A stretch of 64,000 nt of DNA, taken from positions 92,352-156,351 of the forward strand of contig JBDRVV010000001.1 of the NCBI GenBank assembly GCA_039802005.1, written 5' to 3'. Made by a program: the position numbers and the translations under genes. The stretch is from a candidate division WOR-3 bacterium (GTDB lineage: Bacteria > Hydrothermota > Tepidihabitantia > SM23-42 > JAOAFX01). Shown one piece after another: positions 41,893 through 52,014 of the stretch (within the stretch, counting starts at the first letter, position 1; each line of letters begins with the position of its first letter). The notes beneath the pieces were generated by a model. That model did not search any database and was not told the DNA's origin. It saw nothing but the letters and a program-made list of their open reading frames with translations.

Positions 41893-42747
41893 TTGAAGAG
41901 ATTGAAAATTGTCATTCCTAAAGGCAGTATCTTTGAGAACGTGATCAGACTTTTTAATGATGCCGGGATTTATATCAACATTGGTGAAAGGGTGTATAGG
42001 CCGTTCGTTAATGACCCTGAACTTCAAATAAAGATACTGAGGCCGCAGAATATACCGGATTTGATTGAGATCGGTTCGCATGACGCTGGGTTTACGGGTA
42101 AGGATTGGGTTATAGAATCTAATGCAGATGTGATTGAGGTTATGGATTTGAAATTAGACCCGGTAAAGATTGTCTCAGCGATTCCTGAAGATGCAGACAT
42201 TGCCACTTTGCATAAAAAGATAATAATAGTTGCGTCAGAATACGAAAGGTTGACGAAGAATTTTTTGAAAAAAGAGGGATTCAAATACAAATACCTGCGG
42301 ACCTATGGAGCAACAGAAGTCTTTCCGCCTGAAGACGCTGATATGATAATTGATAATACTGCCACAGGAAATACATTGAAAGAACACAAATTGAGAGTAT
42401 TTAAGGTAATTATGGAATCAACTACGAGATTTATAGTTGGTAAAAGAACACTTAAAGACCCCTGGAAATGCAATAAGATTGAAGAACTGAAAATGCTTTT
42501 TCAGGCAGTGCTTGACGCACGAGAAAGGGTAATGCTTGAAATGAATGTGCCCAGAGATAAATTTGATAAGATAGTAAAAATTCTTCCCTGTATGCGTTCA
42601 CCAACCGTTGCACCATTGTATGGAGAAAAAGGATTTGCGGTAAAAGTTGCGGTAAAAAAGAGTGAGGTTGTGAAATTAATTCCTAATTTAAAAAGGCTTG
42701 GTGCTACTGATATCCTTGAGTATGAATTCAGGAAGGTTGTAGTATGA
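41893..42747 (+). CDS. hisG: ATP phosphoribosyltransferase HisG (long form)
   Basis: 284 residues with a TTG start 7 nt after GGAGG. IVIPKGSIFENVIRLF opens the catalytic domain; DMIIDNTATGNTLKEHKL is the PRPP region. The C-terminal ~75 residues (from about 210) form the ACT-like regulatory domain of long-form HisG, which binds histidine, so no HisZ is needed. It catalyses the first step of histidine synthesis. It overlaps hisC by ATGA. Confidence 0.94.
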   Translation: MKRLKIVIPKGSIFENVIRLFNDAGIYINIGERVYRPFVNDPELQIKILRPQNIPDLIEIGSHDAGFTGKDWVIESNADVIEVMDLKLDPVKIVSAIPEDADIATLHKKIIIVASEYERLTKNFLKKEGFKYKYLRTYGATEVFPPEDADMIIDNTATGNTLKEHKLRVFKVIMESTTRFIVGKRTLKDPWKCNKIEELKMLFQAVLDARERVMLEMNVPRDKFDKIVKILPCMRSPTVAPLYGEKGFAVKVAVKKSEVVKLIPNLKRLGATDILEYEFRKVVV

Positions 42748-43802
42748 TAAATATTAAGGAAGCGATAATTACATTGCCTGCTTATGAAGTCCCCCAGCAG
42801 GCAAGGATAAAACTGAATCAGAATGAGTCTCCTTATGATATACCCGTTGAATATAAAAAAGAGATATTTAGCAGACTACAGAGGATACCCTGGAATCGCT
42901 ATCCGGTTGAGAATCCCGAAGGATTAAAGAGAGAACTTTCTGATTATACTAATTACCCTGCGGATGGAATTGTTGTCGGGAATGGTTCCAATGAATTGAT
43001 ACTTGCGATTATGCTTGCTATTTGCAATAAAGGAGATACCATTACCGTTATAAAGCCGGGTTTTGCAATTTATTCATATCTTGCGCGGGTTCTACAATTG
43101 AAGGTTGACCAGGTACCATTGAAAAGTGATTTCACATTTGATGTAAAGGCATTCTGTCGTAGCGCATATAATTCAAAATTGGTAATCTTCGCATCACCAA
43201 ATAATCCAACTGGTACTGCAATGGATATTGATGGGATAGAAGAGGTTGTGAAAATGAAGAAATGTATAGTAGCTGTGGATGAGGCGTATTATGAATTTCA
43301 TAGATTGACCTGTCAGAAACTGCTTGACAGATACCGCAATCTTATAATTCTCAGAACTTTTTCTAAAGCATTTGGCATTGCTGGAATAAGGCTGGGCTAT
43401 TTGCTCTGCCAGTCTGAAGTTGCAAAACAACTTGTCAAGGCAAAACTTCCATTTTCCGTTGGAATATTCCAGCAGATATCTGCGCAATATTTGCTTACAA
43501 AAAAACGATTTTTTTATGCGACGGTGCAGAAGATTGTTGCTGAGAGAGAAAATGTCTTCAATAAATTGAAGGATATTTCTGGTATAGTTCCAATTCCATC
43601 TCGAGCAAATTTTATTCTTTTTGGGATAAAAAATAGTTCATCAGTCCGACTTTTTGAAGAACTTTATAAAAGAGGAATTCTCGTTCGCAGATTTAGTGAT
43701 CCTGCTTTAGAGAATATGTTGAGGGTAACCATGGGAAAACCAGAGGAGAATAAGGAATTTATAAAAGTAATGAAACAATTAATGAAAAAAATTGGGGGTT
43801 AA
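42744..43802 (+). CDS. hisC: Histidinol-phosphate aminotransferase HisC
   Basis: 352 residues. Opening KLNQNESPYDIP, GNGSNELILAIM, FASPNNPTGTAMD, PLP lysine in RTFSKAFGIAGIRLGY and final GILVRRF are diagnostic. HisC enzymes also often transaminate aromatic amino acids; since no other aromatic aminotransferase is in the cluster, it may serve Tyr/Phe synthesis too (inference). Confidence 0.94.
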   Translation: MINIKEAIITLPAYEVPQQARIKLNQNESPYDIPVEYKKEIFSRLQRIPWNRYPVENPEGLKRELSDYTNYPADGIVVGNGSNELILAIMLAICNKGDTITVIKPGFAIYSYLARVLQLKVDQVPLKSDFTFDVKAFCRSAYNSKLVIFASPNNPTGTAMDIDGIEEVVKMKKCIVAVDEAYYEFHRLTCQKLLDRYRNLIILRTFSKAFGIAGIRLGYLLCQSEVAKQLVKAKLPFSVGIFQQISAQYLLTKKRFFYATVQKIVAERENVFNKLKDISGIVPIPSRANFILFGIKNSSSVRLFEELYKRGILVRRFSDPALENMLRVTMGKPEENKEFIKVMKQLMKKIGG

Positions 43803-43803
43803 A

Positions 43804-44388
43804 ATGCGTAAATCTGAGATAAAACGCAAAACAAAAGAGACCGATATTACAATTAAATTAAAGATTGAAGGTACTGGAAAAAGCACTATTGATTCTCCTA
43901 TAGGATTTTTTAAACATATGCTTGAGACATTAGCCAAACACAGCGGATTTGATATTGTAGCAAGAATAAAGGGAGATATTGAAGTTGACCAGCACCACAT
44001 CATTGAAGATACGGGTATCTGTTTAGGTCTTGCATTAAACAAAGCGCTTGGTGATAAAAAAAGTATGAATCGCGTTGGGTTTTTTATCCATCCAATGGAC
44101 GAGGCACTGGCAATGGCGTCGTTAGATATATCGGGGAGGACTTTCTTAAAATTCTCGGGGAATTTCAAAAAGCAAAGAGTCGGCGATTTACAGACAGATT
44201 CAATTGAAGATTTCTTTGCAGGATTTACAAATGGTTGTCCCTGTACATTACATATCAAATTGTTTTCAGGGAGGTCTGATCACCACAAGATTGAAGCGAT
44301 ATTCAAGGCATTTGCCAGGGCACTGAGCCAGGCATGTTTGATTAATAAAAAAATAAAAGACATTCCGAGCACAAAGGGTGTCTTATGA
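43804..44388 (+). CDS. hisB: Imidazoleglycerol-phosphate dehydratase HisB
   Basis: 194 residues from the ATG at 43804; a TTG at 43792 is in frame but overlaps hisC. Metal-binding repeats FFKHMLETLAKHSGFD, DQHHIIEDTGI, and SGRSDHHKIEAIFKAFARAL are all present. It is the single-domain form without a histidinol-phosphatase half. Confidence 0.94.
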   Translation: MRKSEIKRKTKETDITIKLKIEGTGKSTIDSPIGFFKHMLETLAKHSGFDIVARIKGDIEVDQHHIIEDTGICLGLALNKALGDKKSMNRVGFFIHPMDEALAMASLDISGRTFLKFSGNFKKQRVGDLQTDSIEDFFAGFTNGCPCTLHIKLFSGRSDHHKIEAIFKAFARALSQACLINKKIKDIPSTKGVL

Positions 44389-44981
44389 TTGGCATAATAG
44401 ATTATGGTGCAGGCAATATTCATTCGGTTAAGAATGCGCTTGATTTTCTTAAATTCAAAAATTGCATAATAAAAGAGCCTGAAGATATGAAAATTGCAGA
44501 TAGGATTATCCTGCCCGGGGTCGGTGCCTTTGGTTTCGCTGTGAAAAAACTTAAGCAAACAGGACTATTTGAAAAAATCATGGAATGGCTTAAAAGAGAC
44601 CGTCCCTTTCTGGGAATATGCCTTGGTCTTCAGTTATTATTTGAATCAAGCGAAGAGTCAAAAAAAATTAGAGGATTTGGCATATTTAAAGGCTGCATAA
44701 AAAGATTTGATGAAAATAAAGTTCCCCAGATCGGATGGAATAATGTTGATATTCTTAAAAAATCACGAATCTTTCATTTTAGAAAAAGTCAATTTTTTTA
44801 CTTTCTCCATAGTTATTATGTAGATACACCAGAAAAGGAACTGATCGTTGGCATTACTGAATACGGCATAAAGTACCCATCAGTAATTAACCGAGATAAT
44901 ATCTATGGGGTTCAGTTCCATCCTGAAAAGAGTGGAAGGGTCGGTCTTGCATTATTAAAGAACTGGGTGGAAAGATGTTGA
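44385..44981 (+). CDS. hisH: Imidazole glycerol phosphate synthase, glutaminase subunit HisH
   Basis: 198 residues. IIDYGAGNIHSV N-terminus, nucleophile Cys in LGICLGLQLLFE and the His-Glu pair in GVQFHPEKSG form the triad of class I glutaminases. It supplies ammonia to HisF, whose gene overlaps it by 7 bp. Confidence 0.95.
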   Translation: MIGIIDYGAGNIHSVKNALDFLKFKNCIIKEPEDMKIADRIILPGVGAFGFAVKKLKQTGLFEKIMEWLKRDRPFLGICLGLQLLFESSEESKKIRGFGIFKGCIKRFDENKVPQIGWNNVDILKKSRIFHFRKSQFFYFLHSYYVDTPEKELIVGITEYGIKYPSVINRDNIYGVQFHPEKSGRVGLALLKNWVERC

Positions 44982-45730
44982 CCGTAAGAATTATCCCCTG
45001 TCTTGATGTGGATAAGGGACGGGTCGTGAAAGGAATAAGATTCAAAAATTTAAAGACGGCTGGAGACCCTGTAGAATTTGCCCGATACTACAATGACCAG
45101 GGTGCAGATGAACTTGTATTTCTTGATATCACCGCCTCTTTTGAGCGTAGAAAGACTATGGTAGATATTGTAAATGAAGTGGCAAAGAATGTCTTTATAC
45201 CATTTTGTGTTGGTGGTGGTATTAGGAATGTAGATGATATGCGCAATCTGTTAAATGCTGGTGCGGACAAGATTGCAATCTGCACTGCAGGGATACAAAA
45301 CCCGGCTTTGATAAGAGAAGGTGCGGTGCTATTCGGTTCCCAGTGTATAGTCGTTTCAATTGATGCAAAGAGGGTAAAGAATGGATGGCATTGTTATACA
45401 CACGGTGGAAGGTTTGATTCGGGCATTGATGTTCTAAAATGGGCGAAAGAATGTGAGAGGCTTGGTGCCGGCGAGATTTTACTGAATTCCATTGACCGCG
45501 ATGGGACAGAAAAGGGCTACGATATTGAATTGACAAGGGCAATAAGTTCCATTGTGAAAATTCCGGTTATTGCCTCGGGTGGTGCAGGGAATTTAGAACA
45601 GGTTTATGAGGTCGTAAAATATGGAAAGGCAGATGCAGTGCTTTTCGCATCAATCCTACATTTTAAAAAATATACGATCAAGAAAATAAAAAATTTTCTT
45701 TCAAAAAAAGGAGTTAATGTAAGATGGTAA
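44975..45730 (+). CDS. hisF: Imidazole glycerol phosphate synthase, cyclase subunit HisF
   Basis: 251 residues, TIM barrel. Catalytic Asp in [19 protein letters not shown], second Asp in [15 protein letters not shown], and phosphate loops [10 protein letters not shown] and [11 protein letters not shown]. It joins with HisH to make IGP and AICAR. Overlaps hisAI by 7 bp. Confidence 0.95.
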   Translation: MLTVRIIPCLDVDKGRVVKGIRFKNLKTAGDPVEFARYYNDQGADELVFLDITASFERRKTMVDIVNEVAKNVFIPFCVGGGIRNVDDMRNLLNAGADKIAICTAGIQNPALIREGAVLFGSQCIVVSIDAKRVKNGWHCYTHGGRFDSGIDVLKWAKECERLGAGEILLNSIDRDGTEKGYDIELTRAISSIVKIPVIASGGAGNLEQVYEVVKYGKADAVLFASILHFKKYTIKKIKNFLSKKGVNVRW

Positions 45731-46716
45731 TAGGGTCTATAGATTTAATGGACGGAAAGGTCGTCCAATTAAGACAGGGTAGAGAGAAAATTCTTGAGTT
45801 TGATGATGCCCTAAATTTTGCAAAGGAATTCAATAAATACAATGAGGTTGCAGTGATTGACCTTGATGCCGCAATGGGCAGCGGTGATAACCTGAGTACC
45901 ATTAAAGAATTATTAAGGGTGGCTGATTGTCGTGTTGGAGGTGGCATAAGAACAATTGAAAAGGCTAAAGAATTGATTGACTATGGTGCAAATAAAATAA
46001 TTATTGGTTCAAAGGCATTTGAAGAGAAGAAGATTAATCACGAATTTCTTTCTGCCTTGAAACAAAAATTGGGAAAGGATAAAATTGTGATTGCACTTGA
46101 TACATACAATAGTAAAGTGGTTGTGAGTGGCTGGAGAGATTACACCGGTATAGACCTTTTTGATGTAATAAAAGAATTTGAACCATATACAAACGAATTT
46201 CTCTTTACATTTATAGAAAGCGAAGGAATGATGCAGGGTATTGATATTGCGAAGGCAAAAAAAATTCGTGAGAAGACCGATAGAAAGATAGTGGTAGCGG
46301 GTGGGGTATCTTCAGTAAGTGAAGTAAAAATCCTTGCTGAAATGAGTATTGATGTTCAGTTGGGAATGGCATTGTATACAAAAAGAATTTCACTCGCTGA
46401 TGCATTTATAGAATCATTGAATTGGAAAAACGAATTGATTCCAACTATAGCTCAGGACATATCGGGTGCTGTATTGATGCTTGCGTATTCAAATAAGGAA
46501 TCATTGAGAAAGATATTTGAGACCGGTAATATGTGGTATTTTTCAAGAAGCAGACAGGAGTTATGGTTTAAAGGCAAGACATCAGGCAATATACAAAATT
46601 TAATTAAATTAAGAGTTGATTGCGACCGCGATGCGATCCTCGCGGTTGTAAGACAGAATGGCAATGCCTGCCATAACGGAAATTTTTCCTGTTTCAATAT
46701 AAGGAGGCCAGAATGA
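45724..46716 (+). CDS. hisAI: HisA-HisI fusion: ProFAR isomerase plus phosphoribosyl-AMP cyclohydrolase
   Basis: 330 residues, longer than HisA alone (~240). Residues 1-235 are His[17 protein letters not shown] with the catalytic Asp, [23 protein letters not shown] and [11 protein letters not shown]. From about 238 a full HisI cyclohydrolase domain follows: [20 protein letters not shown], metal-binding DCDRDAI, and [12 protein letters not shown]. There is no stop or frameshift between. HisI is usually alone or fused to HisE; a fusion to HisA is unusual. HisE itself is absent here. Confidence 0.92.
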   Translation: MVIGSIDLMDGKVVQLRQGREKILEFDDALNFAKEFNKYNEVAVIDLDAAMGSGDNLSTIKELLRVADCRVGGGIRTIEKAKELIDYGANKIIIGSKAFEEKKINHEFLSALKQKLGKDKIVIALDTYNSKVVVSGWRDYTGIDLFDVIKEFEPYTNEFLFTFIESEGMMQGIDIAKAKKIREKTDRKIVVAGGVSSVSEVKILAEMSIDVQLGMALYTKRISLADAFIESLNWKNELIPTIAQDISGAVLMLAYSNKESLRKIFETGNMWYFSRSRQELWFKGKTSGNIQNLIKLRVDCDRDAILAVVRQNGNACHNGNFSCFNIRRPE

Positions 46717-47759
46717 ACTACGAGCATAAGAAAATTACTGAGACAATAAAAAAATTGGTTGATAACCAATCCTTAAGTGAAAAAGAATCTTATGATATTT
46801 GTACAATGATAATGGATGGCAAAGTATCACCGGCACAGATTGGTTCCTTGCTCACTGCACTCAGGATCAAGGGCGAAACGGTTGATGAAATAACTGGATT
46901 TTGCAGGGCAATGCGTGAGAAGATGGTATCAATTAAACCTTCCGCAACTACAATAATTGATACTTGTGGTACCGGTGGCGATGGCATGCGCACCTTCAAT
47001 ATATCAACAACCTCGGCATTTATTGCCGCGGGGGCAGGTTGTTTTGTGGCAAAACACGGCAACCGGTCAGTTTCAAGTCTCTGTGGAAGTGCTGATTTAA
47101 TATCAGGACTCGGAATCAAGATTGAACTTGAGCCAGAATTGGTAAAAGAGTGTATTGATAATATTGGTGTTGGGTTTCTCTTTGCTCCATTATTCCATCC
47201 TGCAATGAAATATGCAGTCGTGCCGCGGAAAGATATCGGTATCAGGACAATCTTCAACTTATTAGGTCCGTTATGTAACCCGGCAGGTGTAAAGAATCAG
47301 ATTATTGGTGTGTGCAGGAAAGAATTTATGGAAAAAATCGCAAAGGCACTAATAAATCTAAATATCGAAAGGGCACTGATTGTATATGGTGGTGACGGGC
47401 TTGATGAGATAACGACCACCACCAAAACATATGTTTTGGAGATAAAACATGGCAATATGACAGATTACGAAATTTCACCTGAAGAATTTGGTATGAAAAG
47501 GTGCCGTATGGAGGATTTGGTAGTGAACGATAATAAAGAAAATCTTGAGGTATTTATGTCAATTTTAGAGGGCAAACCAGGTGCTAAAACCGATACCGCC
47601 GTATTAAATGCAGGTGCCGCAATATATATTGCGGGAAAGGCTGAGTCTATTAAAGATGGGATTGAAATTGCGCGGCAATCAATATTGTCGGGTTCGGCAT
47701 TGAATAAACTAAAAGAATTAAGGAGGTTTGTAAATGAACATGCTAAGCGTGATAATTGA
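46713..47759 (+). CDS. trpD: Anthranilate phosphoribosyltransferase TrpD
   Basis: 348 residues. Diagnostic [20 protein letters not shown] (phosphate loop), [16 protein letters not shown] and [17 protein letters not shown]. Second step of tryptophan synthesis. trpE and trpG, which make its substrate, are not in this window. ATGA overlap with hisAI. Confidence 0.95.
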   Translation: MNYEHKKITETIKKLVDNQSLSEKESYDICTMIMDGKVSPAQIGSLLTALRIKGETVDEITGFCRAMREKMVSIKPSATTIIDTCGTGGDGMRTFNISTTSAFIAAGAGCFVAKHGNRSVSSLCGSADLISGLGIKIELEPELVKECIDNIGVGFLFAPLFHPAMKYAVVPRKDIGIRTIFNLLGPLCNPAGVKNQIIGVCRKEFMEKIAKALINLNIERALIVYGGDGLDEITTTTKTYVLEIKHGNMTDYEISPEEFGMKRCRMEDLVVNDNKENLEVFMSILEGKPGAKTDTAVLNAGAAIYIAGKAESIKDGIEIARQSILSGSALNKLKELRRFVNEHAKRDN

Positions 47760-48507
47760 GGAAACAAAAAAAGATTTATACAAAAAAAAGAGTCAACATC
47801 CGATGGAACATTTTTTAAAAGCCACCAATAAGATCAAAAATGATTTTAAAAAGATTTTTAAAGAGAAATCACTGGCACTGATTGCTGAGATAAAAAATGC
47901 ATCTCCATCAACCGGAATAATCAGGGATGATTTGAATCCGGAAAAAGTTGCCCGTATTTATGAATCAGCAGGTGTGAATGCTATATCGGTCGTAACTAAC
48001 GAGAAGTTTTTTAAAGGGAAAAAAGAATATATTGAAATAGTAAAGAAATCAACAACCCTACCAGTTCTGAGAAAGGATTTTATCATTGATGAGTATCAGA
48101 TTTACGAATCATACGCGGTAGGTGCTGATGCAATACTATTCATTAGTTGTATATTGCCACCTGTAAAGTTAAAAAAATTTGTAAAACTCGCTCACAAACT
48201 TAGTATGGCGACAATTGTAGAGATTCATACAATTAATGATTTAAAAAAGGCATTAGATACAGAAACCGAGATAATCGGTATTAACAATCGGAATCTGAAT
48301 AATTTTTCAGTTGATATCAATAACTCTCTGCACCTGATACAGAAAGTGCCAGAACATTATTACACGGTTAGTGAAAGTGGAATAAAAGATCAGGATGATG
48401 TGCAAAAGTTGAAAAACGCTGGTTTTGATGGTTTGCTTGTGGGAACTTCTATCTTAAAGGCAGATAATATGGTAGCAAAAATAAAGGAACTAAAATGGAT
48501 AAATTAA
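47734..48507 (+). CDS. trpC: Indole-3-glycerol phosphate synthase TrpC
   Basis: 257 residues. The start at 47734 is supported by AGGAGG with 7-nt spacing, inside the end of trpD. Motifs: LIAEIKNASPSTGIIRDD (catalytic Glu/Lys), LPVLRKDFIIDEYQIYE, INNRNLNNFSVD, SESGIKDQDDVQKL and GLLVGTSIL. TIM-barrel enzyme of tryptophan synthesis. Confidence 0.95.
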   Translation: MNMLSVIIEETKKDLYKKKSQHPMEHFLKATNKIKNDFKKIFKEKSLALIAEIKNASPSTGIIRDDLNPEKVARIYESAGVNAISVVTNEKFFKGKKEYIEIVKKSTTLPVLRKDFIIDEYQIYESYAVGADAILFISCILPPVKLKKFVKLAHKLSMATIVEIHTINDLKKALDTETEIIGINNRNLNNFSVDINNSLHLIQKVPEHYYTVSESGIKDQDDVQKLKNAGFDGLLVGTSILKADNMVAKIKELKWIN

Positions 48508-49583
48508 GCTCTTTAAGGAAAGAAATAAAAAAATTGGATCGTAAAATATTAAAATTAATCCAAAATCGAATGATATTAAGTGAAAAGATTGGCAAAATAA
48601 AGAAAAAGAATGATATCCCACTTTTGGATTGGAGTGTGGAAAAAGAGGTGATTAACAATGCAATTCAATATGCTGAAGAACATAATCTTAATAAAAACTT
48701 TGCCCGAGCAATCATCACTAAAATAATTGAATACTCCAGAATCGGGCAGGAAAGACTGCATTTTTCAGCATATTCAGGAAAAAGAGAAGATATACTCATC
48801 GTAGGGGGACTGGGTGGAATGGGACGCTGGTTTGCTTATTTCTTTCAGAATCAGGGGCACAGGGTGTCGATCAATGACTTAAAAAGTTCTGGTCTCCCTA
48901 ATTTTAAATATTATCGTAATCTTGAACAGGCATTAAAGGAAAAATCAATTGTTATTATTGCTACACCTCTATCAACCGTGCCCGCTATTATTGAAAAAAT
49001 TGCTAAATTAAAATGCGATTCGGTGGTTTGTGATATTGCGAGTGTTAAGAGTCATATAATCCCCGCGATAAAGAAGGCAATGCAGAAAGATATTAAAATT
49101 ACAAGTATTCATCCAATGTTTGGCCCTGCCTGTCATACCTTGAGTGATAAGATTATCTGTCTATGCGATTGCGGTTCTCCAGAGGCGAATAATAAAATTT
49201 TGGGTCTTTTTAAAGATACCGCAGCAAGACTTATTAAACTTCCATTTGATGAACATGATAAGCGCATTGCTTATGTCCTCGGACTCTCCCATTTCTTGAA
49301 TATTCTTTTTGCTAAGTGTCTTATAAATAGTGGTTATACAATAAAAGATTTAGAAAATATTGCCAGCACTACATTTAATGCCCAGTTAGAGACAACGAAG
49401 AGCGTGATCAAAGAAAATCCAGAACTTTATTATGAAATCCAGGCGCTAAACCCCTATAATGATGATTTATTTAGCAATTTAAAAGTCTGTGTTGACTCAT
49501 TGGTGGAGACGATTAAAGCCGGTAAAAAGTATGCATTTATAGATATTTTTAAAGAAGGGAGCAGGTGGCTTGGTCAGTATTAA
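48495..49583 (+). CDS. tyrA: Chorismate mutase / prephenate dehydrogenase TyrA
   Basis: 362 residues. Residues 1-90 form an AroQ-type chorismate mutase helix domain (LRKEIKKLDRKILKLIQNRM, VEKEVINNAI). From about 97 comes a dinucleotide-binding fold IVGGLGGMGRWFAYFF. SIHPMFGPACHTLSDKI holds the catalytic His region. This is the bifunctional T-protein layout, leading to tyrosine. No pheA (prephenate dehydratase) is nearby. Overlaps trpC and trpF. Confidence 0.93.
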   Translation: MDKLSSLRKEIKKLDRKILKLIQNRMILSEKIGKIKKKNDIPLLDWSVEKEVINNAIQYAEEHNLNKNFARAIITKIIEYSRIGQERLHFSAYSGKREDILIVGGLGGMGRWFAYFFQNQGHRVSINDLKSSGLPNFKYYRNLEQALKEKSIVIIATPLSTVPAIIEKIAKLKCDSVVCDIASVKSHIIPAIKKAMQKDIKITSIHPMFGPACHTLSDKIICLCDCGSPEANNKILGLFKDTAARLIKLPFDEHDKRIAYVLGLSHFLNILFAKCLINSGYTIKDLENIASTTFNAQLETTKSVIKENPELYYEIQALNPYNDDLFSNLKVCVDSLVETIKAGKKYAFIDIFKEGSRWLGQY

Positions 49584-50193
49584 GATAAAAATCTGCGGAA
49601 TAACCAATCTTGATGATGCATTAATGGTATCAAAATTTGGAGTTGATGCTTTGGGTTTTATCTTTGCTCCATCTCCGAGAAATATTGAGCCTGTGATTGC
49701 AAAAAATATTATCCGGAAGCTTCCTCCTTTTATAATAACGGTCGGAGTATTTAAAGACCAAGAACTTGAACTGGTAAATAAAGTGGTTCGTTTAACCGGG
49801 ATTGATGTAGTTCAGTTACATGGTTCTGAATCCCCGGAATACTGCAGGTTCATAAAGAATGCCCGAATAATCAAGAGGATTAAAATTGATGATGATAAAG
49901 TAAAAGTGAAGAAAGTTATTAGTGATATTGATAAATATTCGGTAGCAGGCTATCTATTTGATCCTGGAGAAGGAAGTGGTAAGGTATTCGATTGGAACAT
50001 GGTAAAAGGAGTAGGAGGTAACATAATCATCGGTGGTGGACTTAATCAAGACAATGTAAAAGATATGATTGGTTTATTGAAACCTTATGGAGTTGATGTG
50101 TGTTCCGGAGTAGAAAAATTTCCCGGGAAAAAAGACCCAACAAAAGTTAAAGAATTTATAAAAGAGGTGAGGAAATGTTCATTACAGGTGTGA
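49570..50193 (+). CDS. trpF: Phosphoribosylanthranilate isomerase TrpF
   Basis: 207 residues with a TTG start overlapping tyrA by 14 bp. KICGITNLDDALMVSKFGVDALGFIF has the catalytic Cys; the catalytic Asp is in LFDPGEGSGKVFDW. Phosphate loop IIGGGLNQDNV. Third step of tryptophan synthesis. No strong ribosome-binding site, so translation may be coupled. Confidence 0.94.
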   Translation: MVSIKIKICGITNLDDALMVSKFGVDALGFIFAPSPRNIEPVIAKNIIRKLPPFIITVGVFKDQELELVNKVVRLTGIDVVQLHGSESPEYCRFIKNARIIKRIKIDDDKVKVKKVISDIDKYSVAGYLFDPGEGSGKVFDWNMVKGVGGNIIIGGGLNQDNVKDMIGLLKPYGVDVCSGVEKFPGKKDPTKVKEFIKEVRKCSLQV

Positions 50194-50954
50194 TTGGTTA
50201 TCCTTTAAAAATGACTTTTTCTCCACTACTCCATAATAATGCATTTATACATTTGGGCTTGAGTGGACAATATTTTCCGTTATCTGTTCCAGAGCAGGAT
50301 TTTGAAACGATAATCAAAACTATTAAAAAACTAAAATTCGCAGGGTTAAATATAACCAATCCGTATAAAATGAGAATTTTGAAATATCTTGATGGAGTAA
50401 GTCCAGTAGCGAAGAAAATCGGTGCGGTGAATACGGTGGTTATTAGAAAAAATAAATTATTTGGTGAGAATACAGATATCTACGGGTTTGATAAGTCGCT
50501 TAAAGAACACAATATAAATATTACTGGGAAAAAAATAATGCTTATCGGTGCGGGCGGGGTTGCCCGGGCAATCGCCTATGTAATTTTTAGAAAAAAACCA
50601 CAGTCTTTTTTCATTACAAACCGCACAAAAATAAAATCTCTATATCTTACAAAAAAATACAATGGCCAGCCAATAGATTTTAAAGATATTTTCACTATCA
50701 TACGAAATGTTGATGTAGTAATAAATGGAACATCAATTGATATTCATAATTTAATCTTCCCTCATATGAAAGATGGAAGTGTGTATTATGACACTAATTA
50801 TCGTTTTAATTTATTGAACTCACAAAATATATTGGTGGTTAATGGAATCACAATGTTGGTTTACCAGGCGGCATTTTCATTCAGTATCTGGACTGGAAGA
50901 ATGCCGCCGGTAAACATAATGAAGAATGCAATCAAGGAGGTGCAGATTGGTTAG
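50175..50954 (+). CDS. aroE: Shikimate dehydrogenase AroE
   Basis: 259 residues; GAGG lies just before the ATG. GYPLKMTFSPLLHNNAF (substrate site), GLNITNPYKM with the catalytic Lys, AVNTVV, and NADP motif LIGAGGVARAIAYV with FITNRTK. Fourth step of the shikimate pathway. Overlaps trpF by 19 bp. Confidence 0.94.
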   Translation: MFITGVIGYPLKMTFSPLLHNNAFIHLGLSGQYFPLSVPEQDFETIIKTIKKLKFAGLNITNPYKMRILKYLDGVSPVAKKIGAVNTVVIRKNKLFGENTDIYGFDKSLKEHNINITGKKIMLIGAGGVARAIAYVIFRKKPQSFFITNRTKIKSLYLTKKYNGQPIDFKDIFTIIRNVDVVINGTSIDIHNLIFPHMKDGSVYYDTNYRFNLLNSQNILVVNGITMLVYQAAFSFSIWTGRMPPVNIMKNAIKEVQIG

Positions 50955-52014
50955 AATCTTAACGGCTGGTGAATCCCATGGGCCAGGATTGACAGCGATA
51001 ATAGATGGGATGCCGGCAGGCATAAAAATAGAGGTTGATTTTATAAACAAAGAATTAAAAAGACGTCAATCCGGTATGGGCAGAAGTGAAAGGATGAAGA
51101 TAGAAAATGATGAGATTGAAATCATTTCTGGTGTTAAAAACGGAAAAACGATTGGTTCGCCTATCACGCTTTTTATAAGAAATACCGATTACCGAAAAGC
51201 CCATTTTTTATTAGAAAAGAAAAAAGACAAAGTGGTTACAATTCCAAGACCGGGGCACGCAGACCTGCCGGGTCTATTAAAATTTGGTTTTTTTGATATT
51301 CAAGATGTTCTGGAAAGGGCTTCCGCAAGAGAAACCGCTATGAGGGTTGCAGCGGGCGCTGTTTTTAAAATTTTTTTGAATGAGTTTGAGATCAATATTG
51401 GTTCAAGGGTTGTCTCAATTGGTTCTGCAAAAAAGAAAAACCAGTTCTTGAATTTAATAAAAAGGGCACAAAAAATCGGTGAAACAGTTGGTGGGATTGT
51501 TGAAGTTTATGCTGATAATGTATGCCCTGGACTTGGAAGTTATACACAATTTGACAAAAGACTTGATGCATTGATTGGGCTGGCAATGCTGTCAATACCA
51601 TCGGTAAAAGGAATTGAAATAGGCGAGGCAATAAAAAGTACTATTATTTTTGGCTCAAAATTCCACGATGAAATATTTTTTAGTAAAAACAATGGTTTCT
51701 ATAGAAGGACGAATAACGCAGGTGGAATTGAAGGGGGCGTAAGCAATGGCGAAAGGATTTTGATAAGGCTCTATGCAAAACCAATTCCTACCCTCGGGAA
51801 TCCTTTGTATTCGGTTGATATAAAGACCAAAAAAAGAACTTTAGCTCCAAAACCCAGGGCGGATGTATGCGTTGTCGAATCAATTTGCGTGATTGCTGAA
51901 GCAATGCTTGCGTATGTTATCGCCTCTGCAATTTGTGAAAAATTTGGAGGTGATTGTCTTGCCGATATAAAAAAGAATTATCGTTTTTATCAAAAGAGGA
52001 TAAAGAATGTCTGA
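50947..52014 (+). CDS. aroC: Chorismate synthase AroC
   Basis: 355 residues. TTG at 50947 is preferred to an in-frame ATG at 50926, because AAGGAGG lies 6 nt before the TTG and homology begins RILTAGESHGPGLTAI. Other signatures: RRQSGMGRSERM, RPGHADLPGLLKFG, RASARETAMRVAAGA and NNAGGIEGGVSNGE. FMN-dependent last step to chorismate. Confidence 0.94.
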   Translation: MVRILTAGESHGPGLTAIIDGMPAGIKIEVDFINKELKRRQSGMGRSERMKIENDEIEIISGVKNGKTIGSPITLFIRNTDYRKAHFLLEKKKDKVVTIPRPGHADLPGLLKFGFFDIQDVLERASARETAMRVAAGAVFKIFLNEFEINIGSRVVSIGSAKKKNQFLNLIKRAQKIGETVGGIVEVYADNVCPGLGSYTQFDKRLDALIGLAMLSIPSVKGIEIGEAIKSTIIFGSKFHDEIFFSKNNGFYRRTNNAGGIEGGVSNGERILIRLYAKPIPTLGNPLYSVDIKTKKRTLAPKPRADVCVVESICVIAEAMLAYVIASAICEKFGGDCLADIKKNYRFYQKRIKNV

